NCBI GenBank assembly: GCA_947069175.1
Contig: CAMTDV010000022.1
Coordinates: forward strand, 40,033,027-40,097,026
Reading direction: 5' to 3'
DNA from: Scalesia atractyloides
Lineage: Eukaryota > Streptophyta > Magnoliopsida > Asterales > Asteraceae
Length of the DNA stretch: 64,000 nt
Positions 11,767 to 22,482 of this stretch are shown one piece after another. Both the position numbers and the translations under genes were made by a program. Below the pieces are notes generated by a model that saw nothing but the letters and a program-made list of their open reading frames with translations, searched no databases and was not told the DNA's origin. Each line of letters begins with the position of its first letter. Within the stretch, counting starts at the first letter, position 1.

Positions 11767-11930
11767 AATATTATTCCGGGTTAGGGATAATGGAACCAAC
11801 AACATTGTTATTCCGGGTTAGGAATAATGGAACATCAATATTATTCCGGGTAAGGAATAATGAAACCATCAGTATTATTCCGGGTTGGGAATAATGGAAC
11901 TAAGTCGTTATCCCGGGTTAGGGATAACCG
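11767..11930 (+). repeat. tandem array of hairpin units in C1 LTR
   Basis: Five units of about 30-35 bases each contain ATTATTCC, a GGGTTA-like loop and GGAATAAT (last unit TTATCCC...GGGATAA), so each unit folds on itself. The same array is at about 20351-20515 (C1 3' LTR), 30305-30433 (C2 5' LTR) and 38909-39034 (C2 3' LTR), with unit number differing between C1 and C2. Confidence 0.88.
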
Positions 11931-12374
11931 GGGAAACAAACTTATAACCGAACAAATGAACTTATGAAAACCTGTGAACTCACTCTTCTTTAATATTGAC
12001 ACTTGTTTCTTTACATGTTTCTCAAGATGCTAGGAGCTCTAGGTGCACTCACTTGCATTGATCAAGACATCTTTTTATCGAGTCTCATTTATGAATATTG
12101 TTTGGGTTTTTCTTTAGTTTTGGCGTTTGTGTTGGCGCCCGTTCCTTTACCTTACTTTAATGCTTCCGCTCAACTTTAAAAACTAATGCTTCCGCTAAAC
12201 ATTGAAACCAAACTAAGACAATTTAAAATTAACTATGAATGGTTAAACAAATGATTTTGGAAAACGTATAAACAATTCATATAGAGTCGTTCGGCGTTAC
12301 TAGTGTCTCAGATTTGGTTTGTTCACACGCCTTGCGGTAAAACTCCGCAAGTGGAAATTGAGGGTGTGACAGAT

Positions 12375-12386
12375 TGGTATCAGAGC
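12375..12386 (+). other. C1 primer-binding site
   Basis: TGGTATCAGAGC, complementary to initiator tRNA-Met, three bases after the LTR end at 12371. Confidence 0.95.
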
Positions 12387-12575
12387 CTCTAGCTATAGAG
12401 AACCAGGTTTGCATTAAAAGTAGACCTAAACTATAGCTGATTACACGACACTAGACTTAGTTTGGCACTAAACTGTTATATCTTGTTATGTGTTATACCA
12501 CAACTATGTTATGTAAAATATGAATGCATAATTGAAACGAATGCAACTCGTAACTAACTACACAACCAACAGGCA

Positions 12576-13191
12576 ATGTCATCATCATCATCATCCGAAA
12601 AACTTTTGCAACCTAGGGCGCCGGGGAAGGCACCTATGGTGGAACCCTCACCACCACATGGCGTGGAGACACGCTCTGCTACGAGAAAAAGGCTCGCTCT
12701 AGGGGAGGAGTCGTCCTCACGCCCGACCATCGCTATGCCGGTCGAACCGGTTAACTCGTTAGAAGTAGGGAACGACCTACTTAGAGATATGATAAGAAAG
12801 CAACAAGAACAACTAGAGAGAATGCATGAAACCATCCTAGCACAGGGATGGATGATACGACAATTAACAGGTAAGACTGGATCGCTCGAGGAAGAGCAAC
12901 ATGAGAGTAAGATAGCTCGTCACACTTTAGCTAGAGATCTTCGTGCTGAGCAGCTAAGGGCTGACTGGCTCGAAGACCGAGTTCTTGAGTCTAGCTGGAG
13001 AATTAAGAACTAGAACAGAATCAGGCACCTGTACCAGTACCTGCACCAGCACCGGCCCCTCCAGTGCCGGTAGAGGAAGAAGAGGAGGATCAGAGGAGGA
13101 TCCGGAGGAAGACCCAGCTGTAGAAGCTGGAAACGCCGGGGAGGATGACGGCAACGATAGCGATTTGGGGGATGGAGACGTAGAAGACTGA
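12576..13191 (+). pseudogene. extra ORF upstream of gag in C1 (pre-gag ORF)
   Basis: The ATG at 12576 opens MSSSSSSEKLLQPRAPGK. A Ser/Pro-rich start (about 40 residues) is followed by a long charged helix (VGNDLLRDMIRKQQEQLERM, later LRAEQLRADWLEDRVLESSW) likely to form a coiled coil, and a very acidic tail ending DGNDSDLGDGDVED. A one-base deletion near 13003 breaks the frame in C1; C2 keeps the helix frame. The ORF lies between PBS and gag, with a 260-base T-rich gap before the gag ATG. I recognise no enzyme domain. It may be a separate accessory protein or may be joined to Gag by splicing. Confidence 0.75.
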
Positions 13192-13452
13192 CACGTTTCG
13201 CTTATTCTATTTGCTTTCCTTCAGTCTATTTATTTTCCTACTTATGTTTAAACTTGAGATTTTATAGTAAACTGATATGTTTGGTTGGCATTTTGTAAGA
13301 CGTTGAAATTTTATTTAATCGAATATTTCTTCTGACTGTTTAATTTATTTGGGTTGACATAATTTGAGGATTATTTAAGTATGGAATAGGATAACTATAT
13401 TGGATATATAGACTTATCGGTGTGTGTTTATGTTGTCTTACGAAGATCTAAA

Positions 13453-14450
13453 ATGGCAACTGGACGTCGCGGAAACCTCAACATGACGCCCGAAGAATTA
13501 GCCGCAATGATCCAAGAACACGTGAATGCTGCTCTAGCAGGTGTTCAAAACCAACCAGCAGGAGGGGGTCTTAACCCCTACAAGATGTTTCTCGATGCGA
13601 AGCGAGCAAATTCACGGGTACAGAAGGACCCATAGGACTGGTTTGCTGGATTGAAAAGTCCGAATCAGTGTTCGAAATGTGCAATTGTCTGGAGGCCAAC
13701 AAGGTCAAGTATGCTGCCTCAACGTTGGAGGATGGGGCACTAACTTTGTGGAATGCACAAGTCCAAACGCGTGGACTTATTGCTGCAAATGCAATGGCCT
13801 GGGCCGAGTTTAAGGCCCTAATCAAAGAGGAGTACTGTCTGTGAGACAGGGTTCAACAGTTGGAGCAAACATTATGGAACCACAAGATGGTGGGATCTGA
13901 AATTGAAGCATACACAGCGAAACATCATGACCTGGTATTTCTATGTCCCGATCTGGCCAACACCGTGGAGAAACGACTCGAGTTTTACCTTGGGGGTCTG
14001 GTCCCCGAGATCCAGGGTATGGTAATGGCTAGCAACCCTGCGACTGAGCATCAAGCAATCAGGTTGGCGCACAAACTCACCGATTAGGCGGTGGAACAAA
14101 AGAAGTTGCCATCTCGGGGTACGACTGAAGTTGCCCCTGATAATAAAAGAAAGTTTGAAGACTCGTCTGCTCGACAGTCTTCGTCAGCCCAGTCACAGCA
14201 AGGGAACCAGAAACGGTTCAATAATTTCAACAGTCACCGGGGTCACAATAATCAGCCCGCCAATAACAACCAGAACACAAGCGGCTATGTAGGTCGAAAG
14301 ACGCAGTGTAATCGCTGTAACCTTCATCATCACGGCCCTTGTGCCAGAAATCGCTGCCAACGATGTGGCAAGGTGGGACATGCGGCAAAGGATTGTCGCG
14401 GGAAGTCATGTCCCGACAAAATCAAAATCAACACCAGGGTCAACAGCAGG
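13453..14450 (+). pseudogene. gag: C1 gag
   Basis: ATG at 13453 (MATGRRGNLNMTPEELAAMI). The Retrotrans_gag core follows in shifted frames: WIEKSESVFEMCNC-like, ALTWWNAQ-type, then EIEAYTAKHHDLVFLCPDL and FYLGGLVPEIQGMVMASNP at about 13895-14035. The C-terminal nucleocapsid has CQRCGKVGHAAKDC (CX2CX4HX4C) at 14355-14396 and another Cys/His cluster before it. Frameshifts near 13605 and 13850 and a Lys-to-stop change near 14086 inactivate it. C2 carries the same protein with different breaks. Confidence 0.92.
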
Positions 14451-15050
14451 GTATTAACCGGGGGTGCTATCAGTGTGGTAGCACTGCCCGCTTCAAACGA
14501 AACTACCCACAGCTTCGTAACAATGGTGGGAACAACAACAACCACAACCACAATAAGAACAACAACAACAATGGAAATGGTGGCACAGGAGGTGCCAAAG
14601 GGCGTGCATTTACGCTGGGCCGCGGAGAGGCCAGAAACGACTCGAACGTGGTCACCGGTAAGTTTCCCCTTAATGAACATTTTGCTACTGTGCTTTTTGA
14701 TACGGGTGTGGATAAGAGTTTTATATCTGTGTCTTTTAGGAAGAACCTAAATCTCACGCCCAAACCCCTAGAGACCCCTTACGTCATAGAACTAGCCGAT
14801 GGTAAATCTGTAGATGTGACCCATATAGTATCCGGCTGTCAACTCAAACTCGCGGGTCACACCTTTACCATTGATCTGATGACAACTACTCTGGGTAGTT
14901 TTGACGTGGTAGTTGGAATGGACTGGCTATCCGACGTCCGAGCCGAAGTCCTCTGCTTCGAAAAATCTATCCGTATTCCGCTCTCTAACGATGAAATCTT
15001 GACGGTGCAAGGCGAGAAGGCAGGCGCCGTCACAAACATCATCTCTTAAA
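14450..15050 (+). pseudogene. pol: C1 aspartic protease region
   Basis: A CYQCG half-knuckle and an Asn/Gly-rich linker precede VLFDTGVDKSFIS at about 14690, the catalytic DTG of the retroviral-type protease (usually DTGA; here Val follows). Downstream VVVGMDWLSDVRAEV (about 14908) is the conserved second block. The frame ends with a stop at 15047-15049 just before the RT part. The protease would cut Gag-Pol during particle maturation. Confidence 0.9.
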
Positions 15051-15139
15051 TGCAAGAACGAAGTATCTTGGAGGAAGAACTCCTTCGCTTTGCTCGCACT
15101 GGTTACCGAACAGCCTAAAGACGAGAACATATAGAAGAC

Positions 15140-16490
15140 ATCCCCGTCATCCGTGATTTTCCCGATGTATTTCCAGAGGAGTTACCTGGTCTTCCACCAC
15201 ATCGACAAGTGGAGTTTGAAATCGAATTGGCGAACCATGCAACTCCTATCACCAAGGCCCCATACCGTTTAGCTCCAGCCGAGTTGCAAGAGCTGTCTAT
15301 CCCAACTTCAGGAACTGTTAGAAAAAGGATTTATCCGACCTAGTACTTCGCCATGGGGAGCTCCAGTCCTTTTTGTCAAGAAGAAGGACGGGACCTTCCG
15401 CATGTGCATCGACTACAGGGAACTCAATAAGGTTACTGTCAAGAACCGATACCCATTACCTCGCATCGACGATCTCTTCGACCAACTTCAAGGGTCAAGC
15501 TACTACTCCAAGATTGATCTACAGTCCGGTTATCACCAGTTACGCGTCAGGGAGGAGGATATCGCTTAGACGGCATTTCATACTCGGTATGGCCATTATG
15601 AGTTTTTGGTCATGCCCTTCGGTCTCACCAACGCACACGCGGTGTTCATGGACCTCATGAACCGTGTGTGTAAACCATATCTCGACAAGTTTGTCATTGT
15701 GTTCATCGATGACATACTCATCAACTCTAAAGGTGAAGAAGAACATGCTGAACATCTACGATTACTGCTGGAATTACTTCAACAGGAGAAACTATATGCC
15801 AAGCTTTCAAAGTGTGATTTCTGGATTCGGGAAGTTCAGTTCCTCGGGCATATCGTGAATAAAAAAGGTATCCACGTCGACGCCGCCAAGATTGAAGCTA
15901 TCAAAAACTGGGAAGCACCTAGGACACGACGGAGATCCGCCAATTTTTGGGTTTGGCTGGTTACTACAGACGTTTCATCGGGGAATTTTCAAAGATCGCG
16001 CAACGCTTACCACCCTCACCCAGAAAGGCACCAAGTATGCTTGGGGTGACAAGCAGGAAGCGGCATTTCAATTGCTGAAGCAGAAGCTTTGCAGTGCACC
16101 CATTATGTCCTTGCCGGAAGGGACAGATGATTTTGTAGTATATTGTGATGCTTCCATTCAGGGATTGGATGCGTACTCATGCAACGTGATAAGGTCATCG
16201 CGTATGCGTCCCGACAATTGAAGGTTCACGAGAAAAACTACACAACACATGACTTGAATTGGGAGCAGTGGTGTTTGCGCTTAAGATTTGGAGACACTAC
16301 CTATATGGAACAAAGTGCACAATCTATACAGATCACAAGAGCCTCCAACACATCTTTGACCAGAAGGAGTTGAACATGCGACAGCGTCCATGGTCGAACT
16401 CTTGAACGATTATGAATGTGCCATTCGATATCACCCGGGTAAAGCTAACGTGGTAGCTGATGCCCTCAGTAGGAAGAGCACTTGAAACCT
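15140..16490 (+). pseudogene. pol: C1 reverse transcriptase and RNase H
   Basis: RT blocks are [20 protein letters not shown] (15160), [20 protein letters not shown] (15390), [36 protein letters not shown] and the catalytic [10 protein letters not shown] at about 15690-15720. RNase H shows [14 protein letters not shown] (16130), [22 protein letters not shown] and a terminal NDYECAIRYHPGKANVVADA. Frameshifts near 15300, 15930, 16170 and 16390 and stops break it. The domain order RT then RH then IN is the gypsy order. Confidence 0.93.
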
Positions 16491-16614
16491 CGTCCGGTAC
16501 GAGCACTACAGTTCACCATTCATTCGGGGTTACCCGAACAGATACGCGATGCGCAGTTAGAAGCAGTTAAGGAAGAAAACATCAAGGTCGAATCGTGGGA
16601 AAAATGGAACGCGA

Positions 16615-17983
16615 TTGGGAAGTAAAATCCAATGGAGCCCGGTATTTCATAAATCGTATATGGGTACCTCTCTAAGAAACCTCAGAAAGCTAGTCATGGA
16701 CGAAGCTCACAAATCCCGATACTCTGTCCATCCTGGTTCGGATAAGATGTATCAAGACCTTAAAGCTGCGTACTGGTGGCCCAACATGAAAGCTGATATA
16801 ACCACCTACGTGAGCAAGTGTTTGACTTGTGCGAAAGTCAAGGTAGAGTATCAGAAGCCATCGGGGCTACTTCAACAACCTGAGATCCTAGTGTGGAAAT
16901 GGGATCAGATCTCGATGGACTTCATCACTAAACTCCCGTGAACTTTGGGTGGTTGCGTTACCATCTGGGTAATTGTGGATCGTTTAACTAAGTTCGCACA
17001 CTTTCTAGCGATTAAAGAAACAGATAAGATGGATAAGTTGACTCGCATCTACATTAAGGAAGTAGTTTCTCGGCACGGAGTGCCAACGTCCATCATCTCA
17101 GACAGAGATGCTCGTTTCACGTCCAACTTTTGGCAGTCACTTCAGAAAGCGTTGGGTACACGCTTAGATATGAGCACAGCTTATCACCCTCAGACTGATG
17201 GTCAAAGCGAAAGGACCATACAGACCTTGGAAGACATGCTTAGGGCATGCGTGGTAGACTTCGGGAATAGTTGGGAAATCCATCTGCCTTTAGTGGAATT
17301 CTCGTATAACAACAGTTACCATACGAGTATATCGGCAGCACCGTTTGAAGCATTATACGGTCGTAAATGTAGATCACCGGTCTGTTGGGCAGAAGTCGGT
17401 GACAGTAAACTCACAGGACCTGAGTTAATACTTGAGGCTACTGAAAAGATTGTACAAATCAGAAACCGCATGGCAGCGGCACGAGATCGACAGAAAAGCT
17501 ACGCTGATCAACAACGCAAACCGCTCGAATTTCAAGTAGGCCACCGCGTCCTACTGAAGGTGTCACCCTGAAAGGGTGTAATCCGTTTTGGGAAACGAGG
17601 AAAACTAAACCCACGGTACGTTGGCCCGTTTGTGATCTTGAAACGTATCGGACCCATAGCTTATCAATTAGACCTTCCTGCCGAATTCAGTGGAGTTCAC
17701 AACGTTTTTCACGTGTCAAATCTGAAGAAGTGTCTATCAGATGAAACCTGTCATTCCATTGGATGAGATTCAAGTGGATGAACAACTGCACTTTGTGGAA
17801 CAACCTATCGAGATCATGGATCGTGAGATCAAGACTCGAAGGCACAGCAAGATTCCGATCGTCAAGGTTCGTTGGGACTCTAAGCGTGGACCGGAGTTCA
17901 CGTGGGAAAGAGAGGACCAAATGAAAAGCAAATACCCACACCTCTTTGCAGCTGAGCAGCAAGCTAACGATACCACCAACTAA
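16615..17983 (+). pseudogene. pol: C1 integrase with C-terminal chromodomain-like block
   Basis: The N-terminal zinc domain (H-x-H...CLTC) spans about 16700-16850. The DDE core has D in [11 protein letters not shown] in [12 protein letters not shown] and E in [15 protein letters not shown]. The C-terminal part reads [28 protein letters not shown], and IKTRRHSKIPIVKVRWDSK, GPEFTWEREDQMKSKYPHLF. The last block is the shape of a chromovirus chromodomain, thought to steer insertion to particular chromatin. TAA at 17981-17983 ends it and overlaps the first stem-loop. A stop near 16938 and others near 17570 and 17735 break the copy. Confidence 0.93.
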
Positions 17984-18164
17984 ATTTTCGGGACGAAAAT
18001 TCTTTCAACATGGGGATGATGTGACAACCTGGGAATTTCTTGTAATTTCGTGTACCATTGTTAACGAACTAAATCTTTGTGCGTGGCACTCTAAACCTGT
18101 ACGTTGCATTCTAAACCGCGTTTACTCAATTTTCGGGACGAAAATTCTTTCAACATGGGGATAA
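17983..18164 (+). other. C1 duplicated stem-loop/PPT junction before 3' LTR
   Basis: Two copies of AATTTTCG-GGA-CGAAAATT (17983-18001 and 18128-18146) are each followed by TTCAACATGGGGAT. The first then reads TGTGACAACCTGGG, like a diverged LTR start; the second leads into the true LTR at 18165. The purine run of the second copy is the likely PPT. Confidence 0.85.
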
Positions 18165-20956
18165 TGTGACATCCCGGTTTTTCAGATATCTTAAACGCTC
18201 TACTTCACGGTTATTCATTCATACGCTAAATTGATTCGGAGATTAAATTTGCACGCTCGAAATAATTACGCTAACTTTGTGAACTTATCAAGTGAACTAT
18301 GTGCTATGTGTATTAAACGTTTATAAGTTCGGTGAGTTATTATGTTATGTTGCGATTTCATGATTTTTAGTTATAAAAATATATATATAGTAAATATATA
18401 GACGAATCGAACCGAGCCGCGAAACGAGTCGACCTCATTTCCTTGCAACTCAAGGATTAACCAAAACTTGAGGTTCAAGTTAAATACCCAAACCGCCCCA
18501 CCCAAGCCCTTTGCGGCCGCAAGGACTAAACCGCAAACCCTTTTCCTTTTCTTTTCCTTCTTGCACTATATATACATGTGTTATGTTTTAATAAAAAAAA
18601 ACACACACACACAAACCCTAGCTCTAAACTAGTCGACGGCAGCCTTCTATCCACACCTCCTCTCGGTCGCGACAACCTTCCCACTCTTCCTCTCGGTCGC
18701 AATCTTCTTCAACATCCGAATCGACTCCCATCTAGTTCCCGGTTCATTAATCTTCATTGTTAAAGGTTAGGGTTTTCCATTGTTTTGCAAAATCATATTA
18801 GGGTTTATAAACTCTTGATCATGCTTGTATGTAATGGTAGAATCATTATTATGAAAGTGTATGATGTTAGTTCGATAAATTATGCGAGTTTGCGATTATG
18901 ATGATTAGTTGGAATCAAGAATCATTAGGCTGCGTTTTGTGATAAAAACCATATATTATGATTAGGGTTTGCATGAGTATGATGTACATGATGATATAGG
19001 ATTGATAAATCTGTTCTTGATCGTTTATATTTAACGTCTCGATTGTTTAAGCGTGTTATATTGCGATAAAATGTTGAAATCAGGATGCTGAATGGTGTTT
19101 ACAGCCAACTTCAACTGGCTGTAACTTGGTCATTATTTATTGAAAAACGGATTTCTGATGCCTAAAACGTATATTTTTGAAAAACACTTCTAATGGCGCT
19201 GGATTCATATTTTTCTGAGGTCGTTTGATATTTTTAAGTGGCCAATTAAGTGCAGTAACTGAAGCGGTTAAAATTCTGAAAATTTGTTAGTTGTTTATCG
19301 AGTCGGATCTCATAATCTGTAGAGATTCGAATTACGAAATTTGTACAGTAACTGGAAATGGAAATTTCTGGGAAACTCCCACTGGAATTTTGTTAATTGG
19401 ATGAACGGTGATTTTTAAATAAATTCTCCCGTGGACTGCAGTCAGAAAGCGACGAATCTGACTGCAGCCTAGTATATTAAGAATTTTGAATAATTAGTAA
19501 AGTGTTAGGACTTGAAAAATTTACATAAAATTCTATAGTTTAGTTGTCACCTTCTGTAAGAAAATTGAAATTTTTGGAACGTTGGAACTATTTTATAAAA
19601 ATCCTCGAAAACAGCCTAATTATGAGTATACAAGCTGAAACTTGATAACTTGCGAATGTGTGTACCAAAGTGTTGCATGGATTGAATTGTGTTCATGATA
19701 GGTTGTTTTGATCACTATGTTGGAATGATGATACTTGCATGCATGATTGGGTTTTATGATTTTGTTATTGTGTGTACCGCATTGTGTGTTACTTATGTGT
19801 AGGGTTTGTATTGATGTGATTCACACACTAACTTTAAATCAATTGACTTGTTAGGACGCAATTAACGGTCCCATCATTTGTTACTTCTGTGTTACACTAA
19901 CCGAGCAACTAAAGGTGAGTTCACGGCCCCTAATTTTATCCGGTTTTAAACAACAGGGGGAGAAACATGTATACTCTCTACAACTCTATCTCTTTACGTT
20001 ATACGAAATTAACGTCATTAAACTATTCGGTAACTAAGTTAATGTTAATGTACGTTATGGTCACTAAGCAGCTATATCACACAAGTCCTCGACAAACTCT
20101 CGATCGTTAGTATTGGGTTAGATAGCGGGGAAATTATAAGTAGTACTACTGGCCCGACAAGCCCCACCCGAGCTAGTCGCGCTAGCCGACCGGGTATGGT
20201 CAACGGGTGAATAGTTTGGCCTAACTTCGCCATGGTCAGTGATAGGCCTGGCAACACGGAGGCACAACAGTCAGCTTCGATCGGAACACTTACGTGACAT
20301 AACTTTAGGCTCGCTACCTACATGTTAACATTGAACTTAATTACGAATCAACAATATTATTCCGGGTTAGGGATAATGGAACCAACAACATTGTTATTCC
20401 GGGTTAGGAATAACGGAACATCAATATTATTCCGGGTAAGGAATAATGAAACCATCAGTATTATTCCGGGTTGGGAATAATGGAACTAAGTCATTATCCC
20501 GGGTTAGGTATAACGGGGGAAACAAACTTATAACCGAACAAATGAACTTATGAAAACCTGTGAACTCACTCTTCTTTAATGTTGACACTTGTTTCTTTAC
20601 ATATTTCTCAGGATGCTAGGAGCTCTCGGTGCACTCACCTGCATTGATCGAGGTATCTTTTTATCGAGTCTCATTTATGAATTGTTTGGGTTTTTCTTTA
20701 GTTTTGGCGTTTGTGTTGGCGCCCGTTCCTTTACCTTACTCTAATGCTTCCGCTCAACTTTAAAAACTAATGCTTCCGCTAAACATTGAAACCAAACTAA
20801 GACAATTTAAAATTAACTATGAATGGTTAAACAAATGATTTTGGAAAACGTATAAACAATTCATATAGAGTCGTTCGACGTTACTAGTGTCTCAGATTCT
20901 GGTTTGTTCACACGCCCCGCGGTAAAACTCCGCAAGTGGAAATTGAGGGTGTGACA
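18165..20956 (+). repeat. C1 3' LTR (2,792 bp)
   Basis: Starts TGTGACATCCCGG and ends GAGGGTGTGACA, followed by the target duplication ATAGC. It matches 9594-12371 throughout, with scattered substitutions and a short additional stretch near 19130. It carries the same TATA box, stem-loop and hairpin array. Confidence 0.95.
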
Positions 20957-20961
20957 ATAGC

Positions 20962-22482
20962 TTCATAAAATAACTTAGTCTTCAGTCTTCTTGCAATCTT
21001 CAACATCTTTGAAAAACGTTAGTCTTTGGATAGCTTCATCTTTAATAGCTTCTAGCAGCAACAGACTCCCCCTAAGCTAATGTATCCAATCACCAAATCT
21101 TATAAATCGTTAGCGTTTGAGCAAACTCCAGTTTAGTCATTGCATAGCAATCTTCAAAACTCTTCAACTTTGTCTGCAATGTAGAAAGGAGGTTCTACCA
21201 TGCATCCAAGCAAACTCCCCTTCACCAAACTTCTCAGCAACACACTGCTACAATCTATATACTATAAAACAAACATCTCGAGAAACCATAAAAATTTTTC
21301 AACAAAGTTAAACAAATTATTATTATTCAAGAGATAGTAAAACTGTATCACAGATTAAACACTTCTCAACTCAAACCACACACTTAAAATTTTAAGCACA
21401 CTGAACCTGTAAGATTTTAAAATTTTTGAACTCATCTTCTAACATCGTCCCCCCCTATCGGTAAGAACTCCTACATAAACAACCATATTCCATACATTAA
21501 GAATATACAAGAAAATGAAATATATTTAGATTTTTATATTTTTTGAAAGAAAATAAATAACGAAATAATAAACACTCTGTTTTTGTGAGAATCACCCTTA
21601 AGAAGATCATATCAGCAAAACCAAACTGTTTTCACACTATTTGATAATTCTATATGCAATATTCATGAAAAGCAGTTCAAGACGATTACGAGTATTGTTT
21701 ATCCACTTAAACAAAATACATGAACATTTCAAATACCATTACCTAGTGATATGTTTAGATAATTTATACTGATTTACAAGTGTGTCCCACCTCAGGACAT
21801 ACCCCACGATCAAGGTATGCACAAAAAGTTCCTCGTAGTAGGTGTGTATACAAAAATTCATCCTTTTTGATTTACAACGTTAGATAATTGGTGATCAGGT
21901 CAGTACTTTCGTACAGCAAAGAGACCAATATCCAACGAGGATTAGGACAAATACCAAATGTTGGTACGAATAATGCAATTTGCACATTTGAATGACTCTC
22001 TAGGAGAGCTTCTTCAATTTTTGGGATTTGGCATTTTAGCTCTTTTAAGATATCCTGGTTGTGCCTAGGTCAATATATATCTGGATGCAGCAGAAGGACA
22101 ACCTTGATACCCCGAATGAAATAACAATATAAAGACCTAAAACCTCAGATTTTAGCAATCTATCAACGCAAGATTTAAGGTTATAAAACCATACGCCACT
22201 AATTTGTTACCCACTCATACACAGTTTATTATATGTGTATCACAAAAGTAAGTTGATTATTTCATCCTTTTTGCCTACTGGTACATCATATGATGAAGCT
22301 GCTATCACACGTAAGCAATTTTAATTTTAATTTCAATTTCAATGTGACAGTCTAACTTGCTGATGTACTATCATTTCTTCTTCTCCACACAGTGAAAATT
22401 CAGTTTTGATTTTCTATTTTTTTATGTTTTTGATTGTTGAAAAGCACTAACTTATTTACAAAATATTTTTATGGAAAAATGA
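20962..22482 (-). other. copia B 3' non-coding region
   Basis: About 1.5 kb between the RNase H stop and the C1 insertion has no supported reading frame. Minus-strand purine runs of PPT type occur at about 21064-21076 (CTTAGGGGGAGTC), 21213-21223 (AAGGGGAGTTT) and 21447-21461 (seven G). These resemble the true PPT at 9574-9588. Confidence 0.7.

Larger units (their letters stand above)
9594..12371 (+). repeat. C1 5' LTR (2,778 bp)
   Basis: Begins TGTGAAATCCCGG (the 3' copy has TGTGACATCCCGG) and ends GAGGGTGTGACA. A TATA box (CTATATATG) is at about 9994-10003, followed by a run of A and a CA microsatellite (10020-10044) at the likely start of R. Internal structures are a perfect stem-loop at 10846-10877 and a hairpin array at 11767-11930. 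Point differences from the 3' LTR occur throughout, so the insertion is not recent. Confidence 0.95.
9594..20956 (+). mobile_element. Ty3/gypsy chromodomain element C1, complete
   Basis: LTRs at 9594-12371 and 18165-20956, PBS, extra ORF, gag, PR-RT-RH-IN-chromodomain and PPT occur in order. It is flanked by the 5-bp target duplication ATAGC (9589-9593, 20957-20961). Integrase after RT and a C-terminal chromodomain-like block place it among the plant chromoviruses; LTRs of nearly 2.8 kb fit the Tekay/Del type. It is inserted just inside the 3' end of copia B. Confidence 0.96.

Noticed and set aside
11767..11930. CRISPR-like array
   Set aside because: Units are contiguous self-complementary repeats without unique spacers, inside a plant LTR.
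12954..13154. Minus-strand Ser/Pro/Val-rich ORF
   Set aside because: Antisense shadow of the acidic tail of the pre-gag ORF.
14503..14763. Minus-strand frames over the Asn-rich linker of C1 (and 33023-33362 in C2)
   Set aside because: Antisense readings of AAC/CAA microsatellite sequence inside gag-pol.
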